Positions 26,265-33,235 of a stretch of DNA of 64,000 bases are shown one piece after another; within the stretch, counting starts at the first letter, position 1; each line of letters starts with the position of its first letter. The notes under the pieces were generated by a model, which saw only the letters and a list, made by a program, of their open reading frames with translations, did no database searches and was not told the origin of the DNA. The DNA comes from Candidatus Thorarchaeota archaeon (GTDB lineage: Archaea > Asgardarchaeota > Thorarchaeia > Thorarchaeales > Thorarchaeaceae): positions 186,001 to 250,000 of the forward strand of contig RDOF01000001.1 in assembly GCA_011365025.1 (NCBI GenBank), given 5' to 3'. A program made the position numbers and the translations under genes.

Positions 26265-26615
26265 GCGACAAGAAATTGCCAACCACGTCGAAGCCGAGAA
26301 ACTTGTACAGGGAGAGTGCCGCTCCATTATTCGCGTGTACTCGGAGATATGCTTGTCTACACCCAGCCTCTTTCAGTTTCTTTGTCAAATATCGTCCGCA
26401 GCTACGACTATCAGGAGCACCCGATCATCTCTCACATTGTGAAAGAAGGACCAGTGGGATTGATAGAATTGCAAAAGAAATATGGACTTACTCATCTTGG
26501 AGCTTACCAAAATGAATGTCACTTATGTTATGAGATGCGGAGGTTTCTGCAACCCTTCTATCCTGATCATATAGCTCCGTTGGGGTGCTATCGGGATACA
26601 CCTAGCAAACAATAG
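26265..26615 (+). pseudogene. C-terminal remnant of a radical SAM/SPASM-type protein
   Basis: The frame between stops at 26262 and 26613 reads VPLHYSRVLGDMLV, then IVRSYDYQEHPIISHIVKEG, GPVGLIELQKKYGL, and NECHLCYEMRRFLQPFYPDHIAP. This is the tail I know from archaeal radical SAM proteins (GD..., SYD-x2-HPII, GP-GL, CHLCYE-R-L). The radical-SAM core with CxxxCxxC is absent, and the upstream sequence has no open frame for it. It is therefore a truncated relic next to the tRNA locus. Confidence 0.6.
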
Positions 26616-26675
26616 GAACGTCTGAGGAGTATTCCGAAACCTCTATAACTAATCCTGGCCCAGAACCACAACCAC

Positions 26676-26814
26676 GGGCCAGTGGCTAAGCCAGGTATAG
26701 CGACAGGCTCTTAGTTACCCCAGACTAGTCTGGGAAAAGGAGAGACTTGTTGGTCGCGGGTGGTTTTGGTCAATTCGACCAAGCCAGCGAATTCAAATCC
26801 CGTCTGGCCCGCCA
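26676..26814 (+). tRNA. tRNA-Lys(CUU) with two introns
   Basis: The acceptor stem is GGGCCAG/CTGGCCC (26676-26682 and 26804-26810), followed by G and an encoded CCA (26812-26814). D arm: GCTA/TAGC with GG in the loop. Anticodon stem: ACAGG/CTTGT with loop CTCTTA|A and anticodon CTT at 26710-26712. T stem: GCGGG/CCCGT around TTCAAAT. Intron 1 (26714-26744, 31 nt) lies at the canonical 37/38 site: CTCT pairs with GGAG, flanked by 3-nt bulges TAG and AGA. Intron 2 (26761-26791, 31 nt) lies at 53/54 in the T arm; its own stem is TTGGTC/GACCAA, and CGC pairs with GCG next to the bulges. The spliced tRNA has a normal cloverleaf. Confidence 0.92.
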
Positions 26815-27372
26815 TTATCTTTTGCTACGTCGGCTTCTCTGAAATACAAGCCCCATCACTAGCATATTGTGATACTTGCCGTCATCTCCATAATAAGCAT
26901 CCACCAAGGTTCCCTCGACAATAAAAACAAGTTACTTGTACAATTTCACTGCAGCTGTGTTATCTTCAACGACATGCAGCCCAATTCTGTGCAGGCCCTG
27001 TTCCTCTGCCATGCTAAGAGTCATCTCGCTCATCATTGTCCCGAGTCCGACATCGTGAAAATTCTGGTGCAAGTATATGCCCATATCTCCAATGCCTTTC
27101 TCTCTGGGATGCGGATGTTTGAATATTGCAGCATATCCCACAATCTGATCTTCATGGACAGCTATCAGAGGAATGAGTCTGTCAATACTGCTCATCCAAC
27201 GGTCAATCGTTTCTTTGGTGTAGGGTGGCATGCCCCACTGAAGGGCTTTTTCTGACATTGTGGAAAACAGGTGCAGTAATCGATCCCTATCATCGAGCCC
27301 TAAGAGCTTGAGTGTTATCTCCCTGTCATCTTTCAGCCTAACCTTCCGATTCTCCATGTATTCAATTCGCAT
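26815..27372 (-). pseudogene. GNAT acetyltransferase interrupted by an in-frame TAA
   Basis: The N-terminal 146 codons read as a GNAT: MGIYLHQNFHDVGLGTMM (acetyl-CoA loop) and GLHVVEDNTAAVKLYK. A TAA stop at 26932-26934 follows, and the same frame then continues for 38 codons as LVFIVEGTLVDAYYGDDGKY and HNMLVMGLVF to a TAA at 26815. That is the expected end of the family (LYKKLGF-x-EG...DGxYxDMLVMGL). One AAA-to-TAA change explains the break. The restored gene ends exactly next to the tRNA-Lys CCA, and its start lies 23 nt from a tRNA-like repeat. Confidence 0.75.
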
Positions 27373-27395
27373 GTACGCAGATTTGGGACTTGCGG

Positions 27396-27418
27396 TTCAA
27401 GTCCCTCTTGGCCCGTCA
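27396..27418 (+). repeat. tRNA 3'-end-like direct repeat, copy 2
   Basis: This 23-nt sequence (TTCAAGTCCC...TTGGCCCGTCA) matches the T-loop-to-CCA end of the tRNA-Lys gene (26792-26814) at 18 of 23 positions. No 5' tRNA part precedes it. It fits an old attachment-site copy left by integration at a tRNA 3' end. Confidence 0.55.
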
Positions 27419-27702
27419 TCTTCCTTTCGATTTGAACGCCTTCTGCATTCTACACTGAAATTGGCTTGCTTCTTGCGCTTTGCGACAAGTAACAAGATTA
27501 CAACAGCGCCTACAACTCTAGCTGCTACAATAATCAAAACCGTTGGCGTGTCTGGTGGATTGGTTGTACTTGTAGTTGTGGTGGTAGTACTAGTAGTAGC
27601 CGTGGTGGTCTTATCCGTAGTAGTGCTCGTAGTGGTAGTACTGGTAGTAGTCGTGGTAGTCGTGGTAGTAGTTGATTCTTCTACAACTGTGATGATGACC
27701 AT
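27397..27702 (-). pseudogene. C-terminal remnant of a Thr-rich cell-surface protein
   Basis: 101 codons: MVIITVVEES, a stalk of about 45 mostly threonine residues (TTTTT/STTTT runs, 27545-27675), then TPTVLIIVAARVVGAVVILLL and a KRKK stop-transfer. This is the usual C-terminal end of large archaeal secreted proteins (Thr stalk, membrane anchor, basic tail), without any ectodomain. A stop lies six codons upstream of the first ATG. The last ~20 residues read through into the tRNA-like repeat. It may be a relic or a small membrane protein. Confidence 0.5.
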
Positions 27703-27762
27703 ATCAACCTGACAGACTTACTCTTCAAATCTTCTTGGTTCGCAATCAGTTCTCGGTCCATT

Positions 27763-28737
27763 CTACTCGAATCCACTATTAAGTCGTGAAATTGTTTCTT
27801 CGGCCTCGGCCATTATTCTATCCAATAATTCCTTGACAGTGGGAATATCCTTAATCAAGCCTACACCTTGACCACAAGCTACAACCCCTAGGTCGATATC
27901 TCCTTCCCTGTACATCTTTTCTGCCTTATCTCCAGAGGCAGCTTGCACGAGAGAGAATAGGGACGCGCCTTGAGCCTCTAGTTCAAGCACTTGCTGTGCA
28001 GCCTTATTGTTCCATATTCTATGGGTATTCTGAATAGAACGCAAAGCTAAGACTGTATCAGTTTCCTTCGCTTGGACAAAGGCTTGCTTAAGATTATCAT
28101 GAATGGGACATTCTTTCGTAGCCATCATCCTCGTCCCCATGATTACCCCCTCAGCACCCAGTGCCAAAATCGCGGCAACGCCTCTACCATCTGAAATTCC
28201 GCCCCCAGCAATTACGGGAACATCTAGAGCATCAACCACGGATGGAACCATTACCAAGGTTCCTATATCTAAAATCCCGGTAGCTCCACCATTCTCATAT
28301 CCAACAACCGTTACTATATCAGCGCCCAAGGATGCTCCTTTCAACGCGTATCTGACTCCAGCACATTTGTGAATCCAGATAGCACCACTGTTCTTGAATT
28401 TGGGAACTAGGTCCTCGGGGGCTTTGTGACCACTAGTTTCAATGATTTTTGCGCCCTCAGCTAATGTAGCATCCACATAATCCTCCAGCTTGTCCTGAGG
28501 CATCAGCGCAGGGAATAAATTGATGTTCACTGCAAATGGCTCATTCGCAAGAGATTGCGTCTTCTTAATGGCATCGCGTAGTGCATCAGGAGATTTGTAA
28601 TTGGCACTAGCTAATACCCCACAAGCACCAGCATTACTGGCTGCTGCCACAAATTCAGGATTGGAAATCCTTGCCATGGTCCCTGCTATGATCGGATATT
28701 TGCATCCTAACATTTCGGTTACTCTTGTCTTTATCAT
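27763..28737 (-). CDS. Nitronate monooxygenase / 2-nitropropane dioxygenase family flavoprotein
   Basis: 324 residues from MIKTRVTEMLGCKYPIIAG, an FMN-dependent TIM barrel. Seen: IIAGTMARISNPEFVAAASN, the central GYENGGATGILDIGTLVMVP, and the FMN phosphate site GGGISDGRGVAAIL...GTRMM. The family includes nitronate monooxygenases and FabK-like enoyl reductases; the exact substrate cannot be told. A longer start at 28752 is possible. It lies between two tRNA-end repeats, so it may belong to a mobile cassette. Confidence 0.88.
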   Translation of the reverse strand: MIKTRVTEMLGCKYPIIAGTMARISNPEFVAAASNAGACGVLASANYKSPDALRDAIKKTQSLANEPFAVNINLFPALMPQDKLEDYVDATLAEGAKIIETSGHKAPEDLVPKFKNSGAIWIHKCAGVRYALKGASLGADIVTVVGYENGGATGILDIGTLVMVPSVVDALDVPVIAGGGISDGRGVAAILALGAEGVIMGTRMMATKECPIHDNLKQAFVQAKETDTVLALRSIQNTHRIWNNKAAQQVLELEAQGASLFSLVQAASGDKAEKMYREGDIDLGVVACGQGVGLIKDIPTVKELLDRIMAEAEETISRLNSGFE

Positions 28738-28951
28738 AGGGCTCACTCGCACTTTCTTGGGGAACCATTGACCAGATTCCTACAGATAAACTACATCATC
28801 AGCTAGACCAACCACTGCAAAGCCCGACTGCTATGAAGCGTTCAAGTTACTCCTGCCCAGCTATTCTTTCTGTGGAAAATGATTCAGGCAATTCCAGATT
28901 TCATATGTTGCGCCAATCGAATCAACTAACATATTATCTCTTGCAGAAGAT

Positions 28952-29833
28952 ATGGCTAGAATAGTGACCGGAACACTCAGAGCGGATATTGGAGAACCTC
29001 GTTATTTCTGGAAGATATCGCTAACACTCATTTTGACTGCTGTGCTTGTTCTCATAGGCAGAATAATACTGATACTTGCAATTCAGCAGGTCTTCATTCT
29101 TCAAGGCGCAGCCTCGGAAATTGCCCTTCAAAATGCGCAGCTCTTTGTGTCTGAGTCATCAGAAGGAATGGCTGTGGCGAGTCTGCTGGATTTGCTGTTG
29201 ATGCTACTGCTTGTCTTCTTCTTGATCACTCGCATCGAGAAACGCGAGTTCCGTTTGGCCGCTCTTGGTTTGAACCTACAACGCAATACCCTACCTTTCG
29301 TGGGACTAGGACTGGTCCTTGGATGCGTTCTCTTTCTTGGAGCTGCTATGTTTGGAGTGCTCCTTGGCACAATTGAATTCCCAATTTCTCCCAATCTAAA
29401 CCAGTGGCCAATCTTGAGCACTCTAATTGCTTCAATAACATTCTACGTTCTAAACAGCTTCTGGCAGGAGATTATATTCAGAGGATACATGCAGACTGGA
29501 GCTGTTGAGGAATATGGTCGTCAGGTTGGTATTGTCACGGTTACAGTAGTTTTCGTGGTATTCCATGGACTAGTTCAAGTTCTAACACCTGTTGGGATCC
29601 TTACAGGGCTTCTATTGTTTTCCTTCATAGGTCTATTGTACGACAGAACCAAGTCGCTTTATCTCATAGGCGTGATTCATGCAGTTCTGAACTTCTTGCC
29701 AGCCCTATTCGACATATGGTGGCAAGGACTTGAAGCCATCATGGCATATAGTATCGCACTTGTAGCGCTGGTTCTACTAATGCGCAATTCTGAGCGAAAT
29801 ATTCAGCAAACAAGTGATTGCCCCAAATTGTAG
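28952..29833 (+). CDS. CPBP-family intramembrane protease-like protein
   Basis: 293 residues with about eight membrane helices. The family motifs are WQEIIFRGYMQTG (near 171-183), FHGLVQVL and HAVLNF (near 247-252), as in CAAX-processing and bacteriocin-processing (CPBP/Rce1) proteases. The first glutamate of the EExxxR motif is glutamine here; in Rce1 it is the general base, so activity is doubtful. The stop codon is 7 nt before the third tRNA-end repeat. Confidence 0.8.
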   Translation: MARIVTGTLRADIGEPRYFWKISLTLILTAVLVLIGRIILILAIQQVFILQGAASEIALQNAQLFVSESSEGMAVASLLDLLLMLLLVFFLITRIEKREFRLAALGLNLQRNTLPFVGLGLVLGCVLFLGAAMFGVLLGTIEFPISPNLNQWPILSTLIASITFYVLNSFWQEIIFRGYMQTGAVEEYGRQVGIVTVTVVFVVFHGLVQVLTPVGILTGLLLFSFIGLLYDRTKSLYLIGVIHAVLNFLPALFDIWWQGLEAIMAYSIALVALVLLMRNSERNIQQTSDCPKL

Positions 29834-29840
29834 AGAGCTC

Positions 29841-29863
29841 TTCAACTCCCTCCTGGCCCGCCA
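29841..29863 (+). repeat. tRNA 3'-end-like direct repeat, copy 3
   Basis: TTCAACTCCC...CTGGCCCGCCA matches the 3' end of tRNA-Lys at 20 of 23 positions and copy 2 at 20 of 23. No tRNA 5' half precedes it. Together with copy 2 it brackets a 2.4-kb segment holding the Thr-rich remnant, the flavoprotein and the CPBP gene. Confidence 0.55.
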
Positions 29864-29929
29864 GTTTTCGTCAGGATTGTTTTGTACTCAAGTAAACACC
29901 TATAGGTCAGTGTCCCTCGCCACTACCCC

Positions 29930-30403
29930 ATGAGCCTCTCAATTAGAAAAGGTCTTAGCTTTGGCCTGACATCCGGAGTGATAACAACACTAGGGATGAT
30001 TGTAGGTGTAAATGCGACCACTAGCTCTCATCTTGCAGTTATGGCGGCTATTGTAGCAATCGCGATAGCTGATGCCTTCTCCGATGCGGTTGCAATGCAT
30101 GTATCTGAGGAGTCTGAAGGGGTTCATTCTGGACAAGAAATTTGGGAAGCAACTATGGCTACATTCTTTGCCAAGTTCCTATTTGCCATGACCTTTATTG
30201 TTCCGGTTTGGCTATTACCTTTGAATATGGCGGTTCTTGTGGACATTGTATGGGGATTTCTTCTCATTAGCATATTCAACATCCTTTTGGCTCGTTCGCG
30301 GGGTGATAAGATAATACGAATGACTTTCGAGCATCTTGCAGTCGCTATTGTTGTCGTCTTTGTGACGCACGTGGCAGGAACACTTCTGTCCACGGTTGGC
30401 TGA
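29930..30403 (+). CDS. VIT1/CCC1-like membrane protein
   Basis: 157 residues with five hydrophobic segments. GLTSGVITTLGMIVGVNA at the N-terminus and ADAFSDAVAMHVSEESEG near residues 46-63 match the vacuolar iron transporter (VIT1/CCC1) pattern. Those proteins export Fe2+ or Mn2+ out of the cytoplasm. The protein is short for the family and lacks the long cytoplasmic metal-binding insertion, so transport is inferred only. Confidence 0.75.
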   Translation: MSLSIRKGLSFGLTSGVITTLGMIVGVNATTSSHLAVMAAIVAIAIADAFSDAVAMHVSEESEGVHSGQEIWEATMATFFAKFLFAMTFIVPVWLLPLNMAVLVDIVWGFLLISIFNILLARSRGDKIIRMTFEHLAVAIVVVFVTHVAGTLLSTVG

Positions 30404-30438
30404 AGAATTTGCTTATTATCAGGACCTCAAAAGACCAG

Positions 30439-31464
30439 TTATGATTTCGATCGTGGACTCCAACGGGTTGACTTGGTAGTACAGGGAGTGCCACATTCCC
30501 GACAGAATTTTTCAGTAGATTGCATAGGGCTGCCACACTTGCTGCAAAATACTGTAGACTCCCTTTTGCCCGTTGGTGGAGGACCTGCAGTGGAGGATGC
30601 TGGTTCTGGCGGATGTCGAGGGGTCTTAGTTGATATCGGAGGTTCTGCTGGTGCAGGTGCTTCAGCTAAGCCCCATTGGCCTTCCAGAAAGTCATGGATT
30701 CGATTCAAGTCTTGACTATAGTGTCCATACTCTCTGTTCTCCTCTAGTGCTTTGCTTATTTCCTGCAGTTTGGTCAAGCACCAGGTCAATGGTTTTGCCT
30801 TCACCAAGTGGTCCCGCAATAGATGGAAATCGGGTTTCGGACCTGTATCTTTCTCTCGTCGTGCTCCTTTATGCTGCAATGGTTTGGCAAGCAGACTCAT
30901 TTGTTGTTTCATAGCGTCTAGTGGTGATACGGCTGTAGCGGAAAAGGGATCTTCGTCGGGAAGCGAGAATGGGGAACCAGGAGTCACGCCGCTTAAAACT
31001 AGGAGAGCAGCAGGCTCTGAAGAGCCAGCCCAGTCCTTTTTAGCTAGAATTGCTATGCGGATTACTACCCCTTGATGTTCCACATACGCAACAGAAGAGT
31101 TGGCTGTCGGGCTCGGATCCGTTGACATTGAGGGAGGGTGTAGGGGGTACGGAGGGGCGTCGAAGGTCCATAGCGATACGTCCTCTCCGTAGTACACTAT
31201 TTCGGTGGTAAACACAAGGCAGTCCATGCCATTCAAGTTGAAACGAAGCATGGAATAAGTAGATGATGCAGATTCGTCGATATTTTCAAGAATCTCATCA
31301 ATGCTAGATACAGGAAACCGATAGTACACGACTGATACATCCTTCTCCGGTGAGAAGGCAGCCATATACACAGGTGATTCACCAGGCAATCCTAGCATAC
31401 TTACATTCCAATCATCCGGTAATGATAGAACAAATGGTGCCCCCGGAATACCAAAATCGCCCAT
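30439..31464 (-). CDS. Unknown protein with C-terminal zinc ribbon
   Basis: 341 residues. Residues 1-170 form an unrecognised alpha/beta domain (LPDDWNVSMLG, then VSVVYYRF), perhaps a roadblock-like or lipid-binding fold, but I cannot name it. The middle is helical and proline-rich (near 265-300). The last 45 residues hold a CSKCGSPM...CRECGTPC zinc ribbon. Probably cytosolic. It is convergent with the VIT1-like gene. Confidence 0.6.
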   Translation of the reverse strand: MGDFGIPGAPFVLSLPDDWNVSMLGLPGESPVYMAAFSPEKDVSVVYYRFPVSSIDEILENIDESASSTYSMLRFNLNGMDCLVFTTEIVYYGEDVSLWTFDAPPYPLHPPSMSTDPSPTANSSVAYVEHQGVVIRIAILAKKDWAGSSEPAALLVLSGVTPGSPFSLPDEDPFSATAVSPLDAMKQQMSLLAKPLQHKGARREKDTGPKPDFHLLRDHLVKAKPLTWCLTKLQEISKALEENREYGHYSQDLNRIHDFLEGQWGLAEAPAPAEPPISTKTPRHPPEPASSTAGPPPTGKRESTVFCSKCGSPMQSTEKFCRECGTPCTTKSTRWSPRSKS

Positions 31465-31823
31465 GCTGCAAACCTCACGAATCTAATTGCCACTTGAAGG
31501 GGAAATCTGTCCTAAAAACCTATGCGGCCGAAATGTCATTTTCATTCTACCTTAGTTAAGGACACACCTAAGCATCAATGCCCTCGGGTTAATTGAGATT
31601 GAGAAAATCCGGCTCAAGCAAGAGCGGAACTCGTAGACCATTCAGCAGCAATCGGTCCAATACATAACATCATAAGCAAACTCCTGCCGCATAAGGGTGC
31701 AGGAATACCACGAATAGGCTGCTTTTCATATTGGTTTCTTTGAGGGTTCAATCCAACAACGCACTCCACGGAAGAACACGCTAGTTTTGTAGGACCTGTT
31801 ATTCTCAAGTGAGAGTATATACT
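31465..31823. other. Intergenic region, no gene recognised
   Basis: 359 nt. It holds short inverted repeats (for example CCTGC/GCAGG near 31682-31711) and an AT-rich stretch (GAGTATATACT, 31812-31822) directly before the SSB start. No RNA gene could be supported. Confidence 0.35.
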
Positions 31824-32375
31824 ATGAGTTACGACGATAGAGAGCCTGTTGAGGCTACAGTGGCTGAACTAAAGCCACGTATGAAGAATGTCACTATTAC
31901 CTTTAAGGTCATGGAGACTGGTGAAGAGCGAGAGGTCACATCCCGCGATAGCGGAGATAGTCATCGCGTCCTTGATGCTGTGGTTGGGGATTCAACTGCA
32001 GTTGTATCTGTACCCCTTTGGGATGCAAACATCGATGAAGTGGAGATTGGAAGCACTTACACGCTGAAAAATGGTTATACAGGTCTATACAGAGGCAACC
32101 TACGACTCAATATTGGGAAGTATGGTGAACTGGCTGAGGCGAAAGATGCCATAGATGAAGTCAATATGGACCTTGATATGTCAGCTGAGGAGCATGAAGA
32201 CACGCGCCGCAGGAGCTATGGTGGTGGCGGTGGTGGCGGCCGAAGCGGCGGTGGTTACGGTAACCGTGATCGCAGCAGTAGCTATGGTAGTCGAGACTTC
32301 AGCAGCGGCTACAGGACTAGGGAAAGTCGTGGCAGCGGTTACGGTGGAAATCGCGACAACCGACGCCGGTACTAA
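31824..32375 (+). CDS. Single-OB-fold ssDNA-binding protein with Gly/Arg/Ser-rich tail
   Basis: 183 residues from MSYDDREPV. Residues 3-110 form one OB fold of the crenarchaeal SSB/hSSB1 type: VSVPLWDANIDEVEIGSTY and YRGNLRLNIGKYGEL are characteristic. Residues 128-183 form a low-complexity tail of Gly, Arg, Ser, Tyr and Asn with repeated GGYG/GSGYGG and SYGS motifs. Such tails in hSSB1 and Sulfolobus SSB recruit partners and may drive condensates. An in-frame GTG lies at 31809. A separate multi-OB RPA is also encoded in this window. Confidence 0.82.
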   Translation: MSYDDREPVEATVAELKPRMKNVTITFKVMETGEEREVTSRDSGDSHRVLDAVVGDSTAVVSVPLWDANIDEVEIGSTYTLKNGYTGLYRGNLRLNIGKYGELAEAKDAIDEVNMDLDMSAEEHEDTRRRSYGGGGGGGRSGGGYGNRDRSSSYGSRDFSSGYRTRESRGSGYGGNRDNRRRY

Positions 32376-32403
32376 AAGGCCCTAGAAAGCTTAACGATTC
32401 TAT

Positions 32404-32452
32404 GCAACTGCCAGCAGTTGCAACGACGAGCAGTCTTAATCGAGTGCTCGTC
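32404..32452. terminator. Two tandem hairpins after the SSB gene
   Basis: GCAACTG/CAGTTGC (32404-32421) and GACGAGCA/TGCTCGTC (32425-32452) form two perfect stems about 30 nt after the SSB stop, followed by an AT-rich stretch. Likely transcription end. Confidence 0.5.
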
Positions 32453-32550
32453 ATACTATTTCTAACATTTTGAAAAATGGACAGCATGCTAGCGAGCCAC
32501 AGAATATGCTTGTTGCTGTTTAAACCAGATGAATGCACCAATTCCCTGCG

Positions 32551-33003
32551 CTACTTGCCTACTAAGGCAACTGGCTTCAAATGAATCAATGCAATTCCGA
32601 GGAGTAGAAGAATCGGAATTGGAATTACGACAGGGTACATGACTTCCCCACCCGGTGCTATGGTGAATGGCATTCCGAACAAGACTGGGAGAGAGAGAAG
32701 TAGGGGATGTAGCTGGGCGTAGATTCCTACAATCACTGTCCTTGTCCTGTTTGTTCTGCCTTGGCAGTATCGAATCATTTGTATGATGAAAAGAAAATTG
32801 ACTACGTAATATGGCAAGAGATGGATAGTGTTGTCAAAGAGAGAAAATCTCGAGAGCGACTCAACATAGCGCCAAACCACTGCTTCGATTGAATTCCAGC
32901 CATATGGATTCAAGTCAAGATGATATGCGAATGGAACAAGGAGAGCAATCAGCGTCATTAGTAGGCCAATCTGAGATGGTCTTGAGATTTGAGACTTGTT
33001 CAT
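32551..33003 (-). CDS. Four-helix membrane protein, unknown
   Basis: 150 residues with about four hydrophobic segments (near 13-28, 60-78, 88-110 and 120-142). No family recognised. Coding potential is supported by clean membrane topology with positive inside loops (RYCQGRTNRTRT). Confidence 0.6.
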   Translation of the reverse strand: MNKSQISRPSQIGLLMTLIALLVPFAYHLDLNPYGWNSIEAVVWRYVESLSRFSLFDNTIHLLPYYVVNFLFIIQMIRYCQGRTNRTRTVIVGIYAQLHPLLLSLPVLFGMPFTIAPGGEVMYPVVIPIPILLLLGIALIHLKPVALVGK

Positions 33004-33235
33004 GAGATTATCATTTTTGGATTCCTGATGGTATCCATATTTGCATTCCTTTCAAAGCCAACTCGACCTGACTCCGGCCACAGGTTGGATGATATGGTTG
33101 ATACTGTGAGCTAGAGATGATATTTAGAGTGCAAGTGAGTGCTGACTATTGCGATGTTGAAATCGTTTTGGTCGTAAGCCATATAACGAGGGCGCAAGTA
33201 GCTTCAGTTAGTGTATAGGTTCAGGAGTGTCCAAC

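Noticed and set aside
26676..26814. Split (trans-spliced) tRNA instead of an intron-containing tRNA
   Set aside because: Both halves and all stems are in one 139-nt stretch in the right order, with bulge-helix-bulge structures for cis splicing.
27381..27418. Second tRNA gene at the GGTTCAAGTCCC...GGCCCG sequence
   Set aside because: No matching 5' acceptor stem, D arm or anticodon arm is present upstream, and the T stem does not pair; only a 3'-end-like repeat is supported.
27556..27675. Repetitive GTAGT-type DNA that might be a CRISPR-like or regulatory repeat
   Set aside because: It is the coding sequence of a threonine-rich stalk; there are no regular spacers. No CRISPR array was seen anywhere in the window.
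31614..31808. Minus-strand open frame of 64 codons upstream of the SSB gene
   Set aside because: No Shine-Dalgarno, no recognisable motif and irregular composition; treated as non-coding.
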